Both the position numbers and the translations under genes were made by a program. Shown here piece after piece: positions 1 to 12,543 of a DNA stretch of 64,000 nucleotides. How positions within the stretch are numbered: position 1 is the first letter of the stretch; each line of letters opens with the position of its first letter. The notes below the pieces were generated by a model that made no database searches, was not told the origin of the DNA, and worked only from the letters and a program-made list of their open reading frames with translations. The DNA comes from Bubalus kerabau (taxonomy: Eukaryota > Chordata > Mammalia > Artiodactyla > Bovidae), in the NCBI RefSeq assembly GCF_029407905.1, contig NC_073642.1, positions 2,232,001 to 2,296,000 on the forward strand. Direction: 5' to 3'.

Positions 1-196
1 CGTGCCTGTGTTCAGGCTCTGATCTTCATAATCTCTCTCCATCTAGAAGGCTGCTATGGGGGTGAAGTCATGCTGTGGAATGGCTTCTAACAGGGAAATC
101 TGTTACAGACTAATAATCCTATTGATACATTTTTCCATGGGGGAAAAAGTTCCAGTATAAGGCAAAGGGAAGGGGCATAGAAGAGCATGGATTAAA
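1..196. other. Unassigned flank
   Basis: I recognise no repeat, open frame or RNA gene here. It precedes the first BovB and may be unique intergenic sequence. Confidence 0.4.
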
Positions 197-827
197 GTGT
201 GAAGTCAAGTGATCACTATGAACAAAGCTAGTTGGGGTGATGGAATTACAGCTGAGCTATTGAAAATCCTAAAAGGTGATGCTGTGAAACTCCTGCACTC
301 AACATGCAAGCAAATTTGAAAAACTCAGCAGTGGCCACAGGACTAGAAAAAAGCAGTATTTATTCCAATTTTAAAGAAAGGCAATGCCAAAGAATGTTCA
401 AACTACTGCACAATTGCACTCATCTCACATGCTAGCAAAGTAATGCACAAAATTTTCTAAGGTCAGCTTTAACATTAAATGAGCTGAGAAATTCCAGATG
501 TTCAAGCTAGATTTAGAAAAGGCAGAGGAACCAGAGATCAAATTGCCAATTTCTGTTAGACTATTAAAAAAAGAAAGAGAATTCCATAAAAACATCTACT
601 TCTGCTTCATTGGCTAAAGCCTTTCACTGTGTGGATCACAACAGACTGTTGAAAATTCTCAAAGAGATGGGAACACCGGACCACCTTACCTGCCTCCTGC
701 GAAACCTGTATGCAGGTCAAGAAGCAACAGTTAGAAACGGACATGTATCAGAAAACTGGTTCCAACTGGAAAAGGAATGTGCCAAGAATGGATAGTGTCA
801 CCCTGCTTATTTAACTTATAGGCAGAG
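197..827 (+). mobile_element. BovB (RTE LINE), left half of a split copy
   Basis: The plus strand encodes the start of the BovB reverse transcriptase. It begins near the MNKAS...DGI segment, passes the degenerate KAFHCVDHNRL block at 610-680 (motif A region, normally FIDYAKAFDCVDHNKLW) and stops just before the segment encoding MRNAGL. It carries stops and frameshifts. The sequence breaks off at 827 and resumes at 2,786 at the next BovB base, so 828-2,785 is an insertion into this copy. It is 5'-truncated in the linker upstream of RT. Confidence 0.9.
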
Positions 828-2785
828 TTCAGTTCAGTTCAGTTTAGTTGCTCAGTCATGTCCGACTCTTTGAGACCCCATGGACTGTAGCACGCCAGGC
901 TTCCCTGTCCATCACCAACTCCTGGGGTTTACTCAGACTCATGTCCATCGAGTTGGTGATGCCACCCAACCATCTCATCCTATGTCGTCCCCCTCTCCTC
1001 CTGCCTTCAATCTTTCACAGCAGCAGGGTCTTTTCAAATGAGTCACTTCTTAGCACCAGGTGGCCAAAATGTTGACGTTTCAGCTTCAGCATCAGTCCTT
1101 CAAATGAATATTCAGGACTGATTCCTTTAGGATGGATTGGTTGTATCTCCTTGTTGTCCAAGGGACTCTTAAGAGTCTTCTTCCAACACCACAGTTCAAA
1201 AACACCAGTTCTTCAGTGTTCAGCTTTCCAAACAGTCCAATTTCACATCCATACACAACTACTGAAAAAAACATAGTTTTTACTAGACAGATCTTTGTTG
1301 GCAAAGTAATGTCTCTGTTTTTTAATATGCTGTCTTGGTTGGTCATAGCTTTCCTTCCAAGGAGCAAGCTTCTTTTAATTTCATGACTGCAGTCACCATC
1401 TGCAGTGCTTTTGGAGCCCCCCAAAATAAAGCCTCTCACCGTTTACATTGTTTCCCCATCTATTTACCATGAAGTAATCAAACCGGATATCATGATCTTA
1501 GTTTACTGAATGTTGAGTTTTAAGCCAACTTTTTTACTCTCCTCTTTCACCTTCATCAAGAGGTTCTTTAGTTCTTCTTTGCTTTCTGCCATAAGTATGT
1601 TGTCATTTGCATATCTGAGGTTATTGATATTTCTCCCTTCAATCTTGATTCTAACTTGTGCTTCATCAAATCCAGCATTTCTCATGATATATTCTGCATA
1701 AAAGTTAAATAAGCAGGGTAACAATATACAGTCTTGATGGACTTCTTTCCCAATTTGGAACCAGTCTGTTCTTCCACTTCCACTTCTAACTGTTGCTCCT
1801 TGATCTGCGTACAGATTTCTCAGGAGGCTGGTCAGGTGGTCTGGTATTCCCATCTCTTTAAATTTTCGACGGTTTGTTGTGATCCACATAGTCAAAGGCT
1901 TTGGATAGTCAGTAAAGAGGAAATAGATGTTTTCTGGAACTTTCTTGCTTTTTTGATGATCCAACGGATGTTGACAATTTGATCTCTGGTTCCTCTGTCT
2001 TTTCTAAACCCAGCTTGAACATCTGGAAATTCATGGTTCACGTATTGCTGATGCCTGGCTTGGAGAATTTTGAGCATTACTTTGCTACTGTGTGAGATGA
2101 GTGCAATTGTGAAATAGTTTGAGCATTCGTTGGCATTGCCTTTCTTTGGGATTTGAATGAAATTTGACCTTTCCCAGGTCTGTGGCCACTGCTGAGATTT
2201 CCAAATTTGTTGGCATATTGAATGCAGCACATTCACAGCATCATCTTTTGAATTTGAAAGAGCTCAATTGGAATTCCATCACCTCCACTAGGTTTGTTTG
2301 TAGTGATGCTTCTTACGGCCCACTTGGCTTCACATTCCAGGAAGTCTTGCTATAGGTGAGTGACCACACCATCGTGGTTATCCGGGTCACGAAAATATTT
2401 TTTCTATAGTTCTTCTGTGTATTTTTGCTGCCTCTTCTTATTATCTTCTGCTTCTTTTAGGTCCATACCATTTCTGTCTTTTTTTGCACGTATCTTTTCA
2501 CAAAATGTTCCCTTGGTATCTCTAATTTTCTTGAAGAGATCTCTAGTCTTTCCCATTCTATTGTTTTCCTCTATTTCTTTGCATTGATCACTGAGGAAGG
2601 CTTTCTTATCTGTCCTTGCTATTGTTTGGAACCCAACATTCAAATAGGTGTATCTTTTCTTTTCTCCTTTGCCTTTCACTTCTCTTCTTTCACAGCTATT
2701 TGTAAGGCCTCCTCAGACAATCATTTTCCCTGTTAGCATTCTTTTTTCTTGGGGGTGGTCTCGATCACTGCCTCCTGTACAATGT
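828..2785 (-). mobile_element. BovB, antisense copy inserted in another BovB
   Basis: Reading from the left this is the reverse complement of a BovB 3' end: a (TGAAC)n-type tail, then the C-terminal region, the RT (frames at 1,092-1,439, 1,503-1,964 and 1,892-2,236) and the basic linker (2,404-2,679). It is 5'-truncated upstream of RT, so the endonuclease is absent. Motif C reads YANDN where BovB normally has YADDT, and several stops are present, so it is dead. No clear TSD is seen at its borders. Confidence 0.9.
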
Positions 2786-3638
2786 CATCATGCAAAATGC
2801 TTGGCTGGATGAATCACAAGCTGGAATCAAGATTGCTGGAAGAAATACAAATAATCCCAGATATGCAGATGACACCACCTTTGTGGCAGAAAATGAAGAG
2901 TAACTAAGAAGCTTCTTGATGAAAGTGAAAGAAGAGAGTGAAAAAGTTTGCTTAAGCTCAACATTTAGAAAACTAAGATTATGGCATTTGGTCCAATCAT
3001 TTCATGGCAAATAGTTTGGGAAACAATGGAAACAGTGACAGACTTTATTTATGGGGGCTCCAAAAGCACTGCATATGGTGACTGCAGTCATGAAATTAAA
3101 AGAAGCTTGCTCATTGGAAGGAAAGCTATGATCAACCTAGACAGCATATTAAAAAGCAAAGACATTACTTTGCCAACAAAGATCTGTCTAGTCAAAGCCA
3201 TGGTTTTTCCAGTAGTCATGTATGGATGTAAGAGTTGGACTGTTTAGAATGCTGAACACCCAAGAAATGGTGCTTTTAAACTGTGGTGTTGGAGAAGACT
3301 CGTTAAAATCCCTTGTTCTGCAAGGAGATCCAACCAATCCATCCTAAAGGAATCAGTCCTGAATATTCATTGGAGGCTGATGTCAAAGCTGAAACTCCAA
3401 TACTTTGGCCACCTGATGCTAAGAACTGACTCGTTTGAAAAGACCCTGCTGCTGTGAAAGATTGAAGGCAGGAGGAGAAGTGGACGACAGTGGATGAGAT
3501 TTTTGGATGGCATCACCCACTCGATGGACATGAGTTTGAGCAAGATCTGGGAGTTGGTGATGGACAGGGAAGCCTGGTGTTCTGCAGTTTATGGGGTCAC
3601 AAAGTGTTGGACACTACTAAGCAACTGAACTGAACTAA
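2786..3638 (+). mobile_element. BovB, right half of the split copy
   Basis: This continues the element that starts at 197. It resumes at the MRNAGLDE-like segment, passes a degenerate motif C, contains an 88-aa frame at 2,981-3,247 (KIMAFGP to YGCKSWTV) and ends with the BovB 3' tail (ACTGAACTGAAC). Together with 197-827 it makes one 5'-truncated BovB of about 1.5 kb. Confidence 0.9.
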
Positions 3639-3641
3639 AAT

Positions 3642-3740
3642 GAATGTATGCATATATACATAGCAGATTCACTTTGTGTTCATCTGAAATAAGAACAACT
3701 TTGTAAATCAAGTATACTCTAATAAAAATTCCTAAAATGA
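3642..3740 (+). mobile_element. L1 3'-terminal fragment
   Basis: This matches the end of an artiodactyl L1 3' UTR: a CAGATTCACTTTG block, then GTAAATCAAGTATACTCTAATAAAAAT and an A-rich tail. It is only about 100 bp long. Confidence 0.6.
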
Positions 3741-3745
3741 AATAA

Positions 3746-4230
3746 AAACAATTTAATGCCGTATTTAGTACCTACTTTAGGAAAACAACTTCACGACATT
3801 GTGGGGTGGGGTGTGGCTCATGAACTAGATTCAGAAAGTATTTTCTGAAAGAAAAGAACTTTTAGTATAGTTCTTGAAAATCTCAAGACATAAAGTGTCA
3901 TGTTCAAGCATCTTCTATTCATTTCTGGCAGTAATTTAACTCAGATTCAGAACTGAAACTTTAGTATGATTATAGTGTCTACCTTTTGAGATGGAAGGAT
4001 TAATTAAACTCATGACATATAAATTTTGTGCACTAATATCAGATCTATCATACCCACTAAATCATCCTGGACTAATACTGAAAGCTTTTTCTAAGCAATT
4101 ACAAAATTACTATGACTGAAGTATGCATCATTATTGTGTATGTCACAAGGAAAGAAAATCACTGAAAACTTTGGCACATATAGCTCTTGTCACCTAGAAT
4201 TTTACACTATATTATTGAAAAGACTTTTTT
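3746..4230. other. Unassigned AT-rich DNA
   Basis: There is no repeat I can name and no credible coding frame. Confidence 0.4.
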
Positions 4231-4750
4231 AAAAGAGCTTAATTGAGGTAAAAACATGATAAATTACACTTAAAACAATTTAGTAAGTTCTACAGTATGT
4301 ATACACTTGAGAAACCATCATCCTCCTCAAGATAATAACATCTCCATCACCCCCAGAATGTCCTTAGATCCTGATGCTCTTTCCACCTCCTGGAAAACAA
4401 ACCATCTGATTCTGTTAAATACATTAGTCTGCCTTTCCTAGAGTTTTAAATAAAAAAAATCATACAGCTTGTATTCTTTTTTGTCTCATTTTTTAGCCTA
4501 ATTATTTCATCCATGTTATTATGTGTACCAATAGTTTATGCCTTGTTTATTGTTGACATCATTGCATTGAATGTATTGCTACTACAATGTTTATCCATTC
4601 ATCTGTTGATGGAAGTTTTGGTTATTTCTAGTTTCTGATTGTTACCAATAAAACTGTTTTGAACAGTTCTGCACAGGTCCTTGTATAGACATATACTTTC
4701 ATTTTCTCCTGGGTAAACCTAGAAATAAATGGGTCATATGGCCAGTGTAT
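4231..4750 (-). mobile_element. Ancient L1M 3' end, antisense
   Basis: The order of blocks is that of a mammal-wide L1M 3' UTR read in antisense: TTAATTGAGGTA, then CATCCTCC, the 'CCATTCATCTGTTGATGG' region and 'CTCCTGGGTAAACC...GGGTCATATGG'. It is old and diverged. A bovid L1 interrupts it at about 4,751, and L1M-like sequence may continue briefly after 5,406. Confidence 0.65.
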
Positions 4751-5405
4751 GTTTAACATTTTTTTAATTTATTTTAATTGGAGGCTAATTACTTTACAAT
4801 ATTTTTTTTAATTTTATTTTATTTTTAAACTTTACATAACTGTATTAGTTTTGCCAAATATGAGTTTTGCCATACAGTGACATGAATCACCCATGAGTGT
4901 ACATGTGTTCCCCATCCTGAACTCCCCTCCCACCTCCGTCCTCATCCCATCCCTCTGGGTCATCCCAGTGCACCAGCCCTGAGCACCTTGTCCCATGCAT
5001 TGAAACTGGACTGGCAATCTGTTTAACATATGATAATATACATGTTTCAATGCTATTCTCTCAAATCATCCCACTCTCACCTTCTCCCACAGAGTCCAAG
5101 AGACTGTTCTATACATCTGTGTCTCTTTTGCTGCCTAGCATATAGAGTAATTGTTACCATCTTTCTAAATTCCATATATATGCGTTAGTATACTGTATTG
5201 GTGTTTTTCGTTCTGACTTACTTCAGTCTGTATAGTAGGCTCCAGTTTCATCCACCTCATTAGGACGGATTCCAATTAATATTCTTTTTAATGGCTGAGT
5301 AATATTCCATTGTGTATATGTACCACAGCTTTCTTATCCATTTGTCTGCCGATGGACATCTAGGTTGCTTCCATGCCCTGACTATTATAAACAGTGCTGG
5401 AAAAC
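4751..5405 (-). mobile_element. Bovid L1 (type-1 tail), 5'-truncated
   Basis: Poly-T at the left leads into the reverse complement of the type-1 L1 3' end (GGAGGCTAATTACTTTACAATATT). The conserved 3' UTR and the end of ORF2 follow, as far as the 'CATCTAGGTTGCTTCCATG' block. A 59-bp piece of a different L1 tail sits inside at 4,803-4,861. Its 5' truncation is typical of TPRT. Confidence 0.85.
4803..4861 (-). mobile_element. Ultra-short type-2 L1 3' end inside a type-1 L1
   Basis: The 59 bp read, in antisense, as the type-2 tail (...GGCAAAACTAATACAGTTATGTAAAGTTTAAAAATAAAATAAAATT). They split the type-1 tail between CAATATT and GTTTTGCCATAC. The candidate TSD is only about 5 bp (AATAT), so template switching between two L1 RNAs is an alternative. 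Confidence 0.7.
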
Positions 5406-5474
5406 ACTTTTTAAAACTGGTATAAATGTGAATATTTGTCTTCTGTCATGCTTATGATCACAAGATGGAAAATA

Positions 5475-5552
5475 TTGGGTTGGCCAAAAGGTTCAATCAG
5501 TTTTTCCATAATATCTTACAGAAAAACCCAAACAAATTTTTGGCCAACCCAA
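5475..5552. mobile_element. Mariner-type MITE hairpin (78 bp)
   Basis: Near-perfect terminal inverted repeats, TTGGGTTGGCCAAAA at the left and TTTTGGCCAACCCAA at the right, enclose a short palindromic core. A TA dinucleotide precedes the element (5,473-5,474) and CA follows it, consistent with a mutated mariner TA duplication. This architecture matches the ruminant mariner MITEs from which miR-2284/2285-type hairpins arise. The arms contain the AAAAACCCAAACAAATTTTTGG-like region expected in such precursors, but whether this copy is processed cannot be told from sequence. Confidence 0.85.
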
Positions 5553-6560
5553 CATAAGCACCATAAACTAATAAAGTTACTATTCCTAACATTTTTCCCA
5601 TTCAGAGTTGAACTCCTCTGAATATTTTTTTTTTTCAATTCATCTTGACCATAATTTTTCCCACGTTAGTATCATCTGTGCTAAACAGGAGCTTTAAGAA
5701 TGCCACATTTCTTGAGAAAATCCCATACTTCTGTCTGTGAAATTATCTTCTGACTTACTGACATATCCCTATGCAAGTTTTGATGCATATATTACCAAGT
5801 GTCTACAGAAGACTAGATCAAGTTCACACATGTACAGACAGGAACAGCCTATTGTAATTGACTTCTGAACAATAGTGTTTGTATATTATCAATTCTAAGA
5901 TGAACCTCTATTTGAAAAATGTGGAAATTCTAGCATCAGTGGAATTCATTACTTTTTTTGTGACCACCCTATGTGTTAGTGTAAAATTATAGTGGCTCAT
6001 TGTTGTATTCTGTTCCATTACTGAGGAAACATATTTAAATGTAGTTTCATATAAGTTTACTAACTACATTTACTTTCTACCTGACTTTTAGAGACATTAG
6101 AGATTCTAAGGAACCACTGGAATTCTTAGATTATGTCAGTAGACATAATTTTATTAACTCTGCCTCAAGAAATCCACAGATAAGGAAGATAGAAATGACT
6201 TAGTGGAACGTTTGAATTGGACCAGAATCTTTCTAAAGACTTAGAAGAAGCTGTATCTTTCAAATTTCTGCCCTAATCTTAGAAATATGACTGATATCCT
6301 CTGTCATTCCATTTTCAATACTTCAGTCTGTTGCAAGTGTATATCTATATTTTCTTCTTCCCCTTTTTTTCTTCTAATAAAATGGGTGGTGATAATACAA
6401 ATCATTTTACAGTTTGCAGTGCATAATATAATCATTATAAGCTACATAAATTGTTTTTCTCTGCCTACATGCTACTGTGACCAATTCTATTTTTAAATTG
6501 GAATTGGTTTTGGTGTCACTTGCTGAATGTATTAAGAAAATAAGAAACATATAATTCATA
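5553..6560. other. Unassigned DNA between MITE and L1
   Basis: About 1 kb with no repeat I can name. The short frames at 5,436-5,621 and 6,287-6,496 are low-complexity chance ORFs. There is a 12-T run near 5,624. This is one of the largest apparently unique blocks in the window. Confidence 0.4.
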
Positions 6561-6922
6561 ACTTTTTAAAATTAAATTTATTTATTTTAATTTGAGGCTA
6601 ATTACCTTACAATATTGTATTGTTTTGCCATACATCAACACGAATCTGCCACGGGTGTACATGTGTTCCCCATCCTGAATCCCCCTCCCACCTCCCTCGC
6701 CATACCATCCCTCTGGGTTGTCCCAGTGCACCAGCACCAAGCATCCTGTATCCTGCATCGAACCTGTACTGGCAATTCATTTCTTATATGATATTACACA
6801 TGTTTCAATGCCATTCTCCCAAATCATCCCACCCTCTCCCTCTCCCACAGAGTCCAAAAGACTGTTCTATACATCTGTGTCTCTTTAGCTGTCTTGTATA
6901 CAGGGTTATCATTACCATCTTT

Positions 6923-9900
6923 CTAAATTCCATATATATGCATTAGTATACTATATTGGTGTTTTTCTTTCTGGTTTATTTCACTCTGTATAATTGGCTC
7001 CAGTTTCATCCACCTCATTAGAACTGATTCAAATGTATTCTTTTTAATGGCTGAGTAATACTTCATCATGTATATGTACCACAGCTTTCTTATCCATTCA
7101 TCTGCTGATGGACATCTAGGTTGCTTCCATGTCCTGGCTATTATAAACAGTGCTGCGATGAACATTGGGGTACACGTGTCTTTTTCAATTCTGGTTTCCT
7201 CAGTGTGTATGCCCAGCAGTGGGATTGCTGGATCATATGGCAGTTCTATTTCCCATTTATTAAGGAATCTCCATACTGTTATATTGGCTGTACTAGTTTG
7301 CATTCCCACCAACAGTGTAGGAGGGTTCCCTTTTCTCCACACCCTCTCCAGCATTTATTGCTTGTAGACTTTTGGATCACAGCCATTCTGACTGGCGTAA
7401 AATGGTACCTCATTGTGGTTTGGATTTGCATTTCTCTGATAATGTTGAGCATCTTTTCATGTGTTTGTTAGCCATCTGTATGTCTTCTTTGGAGAAATGT
7501 CTGTTTATTTCTTTGGCCTATTTTTTTATTGGATCATTTATTTTTCTGGAATTGAGCTGCAGGTGTTATTGTATATTTTTTAGATTAGTTGTTTGTCAGT
7601 TGCTTCATTTGCTATTATTTTCTCCCATTCTGAAGGCTGTCTTTTCACCTTGCTTATACTTTCCTTTGTTGCGCAGAAGCTTTTAAGTTTAATTAGGCCC
7701 TATTTGTTTGTTTTTGCTTTTATTTCCAATATTCGGGGAGGTGGGTCATAGAGGATCCTGCTGTGCTTTATGTCAGAGAGTGTTTTGCCTATGTTCTCCT
7801 CTAGAAGTTTTATAGTTTCTGGTCTTACTTTTAGATCTTTAATCCATTTTGAGTTTATTTTTGTGTATGATGTTAGAAAGTGTTCTAGTTCCATTCTTTT
7901 ACAAGTGGTTGACCAGTTTTCCCAGCACCACTTGTTAAAGAGTTTGTCTTTTCTCCATGCCTCCTTTGTCAAAGATAAGGTGTCCATATGTGCATGGATT
8001 TATCTCTGGGCTTTCTATTTTGTTCCATTGATCTATATTTCTGTCTTTGTGCCAGTACCATACTGTCTTGATGACTGTGGCTTTCTGATAGATCCTGAAG
8101 TCCGGGAGCTTGATTCCTCCAGTTCCATTCTTCTTTCTCAAGATCGCTTTGGCTATTTGAGGTTTTTTGTATTTCCATACAAATTGTGAAATTGTTTGTT
8201 CTAGCTCTGTGAAAAATACCATTGGTAGCTTGATAGGGATTGCATTGAATCTATAGATTGCTTTGGGTAGTATACTCATTTTCACCATACTGATTCTTCT
8301 GATTCATGAACACGGTATATTTCTCCATCTATCAGTGTCCTCTTTGATTTCCTTAATCAGTGTTTTATAGTTTTATATATACAGGTCTTTAGTTTATTTA
8401 CGTAGATATATTCCTAAGTATTTTATTTTTTGTTGCAATGGTGAACGGAATTGTTTCCTTAATTTCTCAATTTTCTCATTATTAGTATATAGGAATGCAA
8501 GGGATTTCTGTGTGTTGATTTTATATCCTGCAACTTTACTATATTCATTGATTAGCTCTAGTAATTTTCTGGTGGAATCTTTAGGGTTTTCTATGTCCGG
8601 AAGCAACAGTTAGAACTGGACATGGAACAACAGACTGGTTCCAAATAGGAAAAGGAGTTCGTCAAGGCTGTATATTGTCACCCTGTTTATTTAACTTCTA
8701 TGCAGAGTACATCATGAGAAACGCTAGACTGGAAGAAACACATACTAGAATCAAGATTGCCGGGAGAAATATCAATAACCTCAGATATGCAGATGACACC
8801 ACCCTATGGCAGAAAGTCAAGAGGAACTCAAAAGCCTCTTGATGAAAGTGAGAGTGGAGAGTGAAAAAGTTGGCTTAAAGCTCAACATTCAGAAAACGAA
8901 GATCATGGCATCCGGCCCCACCACTTCATGGGAAATCGATGGGGAAACAGTGGAAACAGTTTATTTTTCAGACTTTATTTTTCTGGGCTCTAAAATCACT
9001 ACAGATGGTGACTGCAGCCATGAAATTAAAAGACGCTTACTCCTTGGAAGGAAAGTTATGACCAACCTAGATAGCATATTCAAAAGCAGAGACATTACTT
9101 TGCCAACAAAGGTTCGTCTAGTCAAGGCTATGGTTTTTCCTGTGGTCATGTATGGATGTGAGAGTTGGACTGTGAAGAAGGCTGAGCGCCGAAGAATTCA
9201 TGCTTTTGAACTGTGGTGTTGGAGAAGACTCTTGCGAGTCCCTTGGACTGCAAGGAGATCCCACCAGTCCATTCTGAAGGAGATCAGCCCTGGGTGTTCT
9301 TTGGAAGGAATGATGCTAAAGCTGAAACTCCAGTACTTTGGCCACTTCATGCGATGAGTTGACTCATTGGAAAAGACCCTGATGCTGGGAGCGATTGGGG
9401 GCAGGAGGAGAAGGGGACGACAGAGGATGAGATGGCTGGATGGCATCACTGACTCGATGGACGTGAGTTTGAGTGAACTCCGGGAGTTGTTGGCGTGCTT
9501 CCATTCATGGGGTCGCAAAGAGTCGGACACGACTGAGTGACTGATCTGATCTGATCTGATCTGATGTAGATGATCATGTCATCTGCAAACAGTGAGAGTT
9601 TTACTTCTTCTTTTCCAATTTGGATTCCTTTTATTTCTTTTTCTACTCTGATTGCTGTGGCTAAAACTTCCAAAACTATGTTAAATAGTAGTGGTGAAAG
9701 TAGGCACCCTTTTCTTGTTCCTGACTTTAGAGGAAATGCTTTCAATTTTTCACCATTGAGGACAAAGTTTGCTGTGAGTTTGTCATATATAGCTTTTATT
9801 ATGTTGAGGTATGTTCCTTTTATTCCTGCTTTCTGGAGAGTTTTAATCATAAATGGATGTTGAATTTTGTCAAAGGCTCTCTCTGCATCTATTGAGATAA

Positions 9901-11685
9901 TCATATGGCTTTTATTTTTCAATTTGTTAATGTGGTGTATTACATTGATTGATTTGTGGATATTGAAGAATCCTTGCATCCCTGGGATAAAGCCCACTTG
10001 GTCATGATGTATGATCTTTTTAATGTCTTGCTGGATTCTGATTGCTAGCATTTTGTTAAGGATTTTTGCATCTATGTTCATCAGTGATATTGGCCTGTAT
10101 TTTTCTTTTTTGTGTGGCATCTTTGTCAGGTTTTGGTATTAGGGTGATGGTGGCCTCATAGAATGAGTTTGTAAGTTCATCTTCCTCTCCAGTTTTTTGG
10201 AAGAGTTTGAGTAGGATAGGTGTTAGCTCTTCTCTAAATTTTTGGTAGAATTCAGCTGTGAAGCTGTCTGGACCTGGACTTTTGTTTGCTGGAAGATTTC
10301 TGAGTACAGTTTCAATTTCTGTGCTTGTGATGGATCTGTTAATTTTTTCTGTTTCTTCCTGGTTCAGTTTTGGAAAGTTGTACTTTTCTAAGAATTTGTC
10401 CATTTCTTCCAAGTTGTCCATTTTATTGGCATATAATTGCTATTAGTAGTTTCTTATGATCCTTTGTATTTCTGTGTTGTCTGTTGTGAACTCTCCATTT
10501 TCATTTCTGATTTCATTGATTTGATTTTTCTCCCTTTGTTTCTTGATGAGTCTAGCTAATGGTTTGTCAATTTTATTTATCCTTTCAAAGAAGCAGCTTT
10601 TGGCTTTGTTGATTTTTGCTATGGTTTCCTTTGTTTCTTTTGCATTTATTTCTGCCCTAATTTTTAAGATTTCTTTCTCTCTGCTAACCATGGGGTTCTT
10701 CATTTCTTCCTTTTCTAGTTGCTTCAGGTGTAGAGTTAGGTTATTTATTTGACTTTTTTCTTGTTTCTTGAGGTATGCCTGTATTGCTATGAACTTTCCC
10801 CTTAGCACTACTTTTACAGTGTCCCACAGGTTTTGGGTTGTTGTGTATTCATTTTCATTCGTTTCTATGCATATTTTGATTTCTTTTTTGATTTCTACTG
10901 TGATTTGTTGGTTATTCAGCAGCATGTTATTCAGCCTCCATATGTTGGCATTTTAATAGGTTTTTTTTTTTTTCCTGTAATTGAGATCTAATCTTCCTGC
11001 ATTGTCATCAGAAAAGATGCTTGTAATGATTTCATTTTTTTTTGAATTTACCAAGGCTAGATTTATGGCCCAGGATGTGATCTATCCTGCAGAAAGTTCC
11101 GTGTGCACTTGAGAAAAATATGAAATTCATTGTTTTGGGGGTGAAATGTCCTATAAATATCAATTAGGTCTAACTGGTCTATTTATCATTTAAAGTTTGT
11201 GTTTCCTTGTTAATTTTCTGTTTAGTTGATCTATCCATAGGTGTGAGTGGGGTATTAAAGTCTCCCACTATTATTGTGTTATTGTTAATTTCCCCTTTCA
11301 TACTTGTTAGCATTTATCTTACATGTTGCAGTGCGCCTATGTTGGGTGCTATATATTTATAATTGTTATATCTTCTTGGATTGATCCTCTGATCATTGTG
11401 TAGTGTCCTTCTTTGTCTCTTTCCACAGCCTTTGTTTTAAAGTCTATTTTATCTGATATGAGTATTGCTACTCCTGCTTTCTTTTGGTGTCTATTTGCAT
11501 GGAATATCTTTTCCAGCTCTTCACTTTCAGTCTGTATGTGTCCCCTGTTTTGAGGTGGGTTTCTGGTAGACAACGTATATAGGGGTCTTGTTTTTGTATC
11601 CATTCAGCCAGTCTTGTCTTTTGGTTGGGGCATTCAACCCATTTATGTTTAAGGTAATTATTGATAAGTATGATCCCGTTGCCAT
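6923..11685 (-). pseudogene. L1 ORF2 (endonuclease/reverse transcriptase), copy 1, disrupted
   Basis: The start is set at 11,685 because ATGGCAACGGG directly follows the ORF1 frame stop (TAAATG), the same arrangement as in copy 2. Recognisable pieces in order: endonuclease (11,349-11,603, including the KKAGVAILISDKIDF block), linker (10,443-10,925), RT N-terminal part (10,056-10,421), RT core (9,572-10,120, including GFIPGMQG, DAERAFDKIQ and an intact LSLFADDM catalytic box) and the C-terminal region (7,700-8,606; 6,923-7,354, ending in HIYGI). A BovB splits the gene just after FADDM. Because of that, the 224-aa frame at 9,446-10,120 runs from L1 RT into antisense BovB and is a chimeric artefact. 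Multiple stops and frameshifts exist, so this is a fossil. Confidence 0.9.
8599..9565 (+). mobile_element. BovB 3' segment inserted in L1 ORF2 (copy 1)
   Basis: It starts at GGAAGCAACAG, passes a degenerate motif C, contains a 183-aa frame at 8,806-9,357 (AESQEELKSLLMKV... to YFGHFMR) and ends GTGACTGATCTGAT. The tail is five (CTGAT) units (9,541-9,565) rather than the usual (CTGAA)n. Copy 2 of the L1 shows the uninterrupted target (30,758-30,790). The 5' truncation point is the same as in the BovB at 29,606. A TSD is not evident beyond about 4 bp. Confidence 0.93.
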
Positions 11686-11736
11686 TTACTTTATTGCTTT
11701 GGGTTTGAATTTATACACCCTTTTTGTGTTTTCTGT

Positions 11737-12543
11737 CTAGAGCATTTGCTGGAGAGGTGGTTTGGTGGTGCTGAATTCTCTCAGCTTTTGCTTGTCTGTA
11801 AAGCTTTTGATTTCTCCTTCATATTTGAATGAGATCCTTGCTGGGTACAGTAATCTGGGCTGTAGTTTATTTTATTTCATCACTTTAAGTATGCCTTCCC
11901 ATTCCCTCCTGGCTTGAAGAGTTTTTATTGAAAGATCAGCTGTTATCCTTATGGGAATCCCCTTGTGTGTTTTTTGTTGTTTTTCCCTTGCTGATTTTAA
12001 TATTTGTTCTTTGTATTTGATCTTTGTTAATTTGATTAATATGTGTCTTTGGGTGTTTCACCTTGGGTTTATCCTGTTTGGGACTCTCTGGATTTCTTGG
12101 GCTTGGGTGATTATTTCCTTCCCCATTTTAGGGAAGTTTTCAACTATTATTTCCTCAAATATTTTCTCATGGTCTTTCTTTTTGTCTTCTTCTTCTGGGA
12201 CTCCTATGATTCAAATGTTGAGGCGTTTAATATTGTCCTGGAGGTCTCTGAGATTGTCCTCATTTCTTTTAATTCATTTTTCTTTTTTCCTCTCTGATTC
12301 ATTTATTTCTACTGTTCTATCTTTTACTTCACTAATCCTATCTTCTGCCTCCGTTATTCTACTATTTATTGCTTCCAGAGTGTTTTTTATCTCATTTATC
12401 GTGTTACTCATTATATACTGACTCTTTTTTATTTCTTCTAGGTCCTTGTTAAACCTTTCTTGCATTTTCTCAATCCTTGTCTCTAGGCTATTTATCTGTG
12501 ACTCCATTTTGATTTCAAGATTTTGAATCATTTTCACTATCAT
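11737..12543 (-). pseudogene. L1 ORF1 (RNA-binding protein), copy 1, degraded
   Basis: The N-terminal part is the 89-aa frame 12,274-12,543, a Lys/Glu-rich heptad pattern (QINSLETRIEKMQERFNKDL) typical of the ORF1p coiled coil. The rest is recoverable only across frameshifts. It ends in a QQML-stop motif at 11,737. An in-frame TAG there is premature relative to copy 2, where the frame runs on to a TAA abutting the ORF2 ATG. ORF1p is the RNA chaperone that coats L1 RNA. Confidence 0.75.

Noticed and set aside
9446..10120. 224-aa frame as a novel RT fusion protein
   Set aside because: It crosses from antisense L1 RT into antisense BovB because a BovB landed in the L1; the fusion is accidental.
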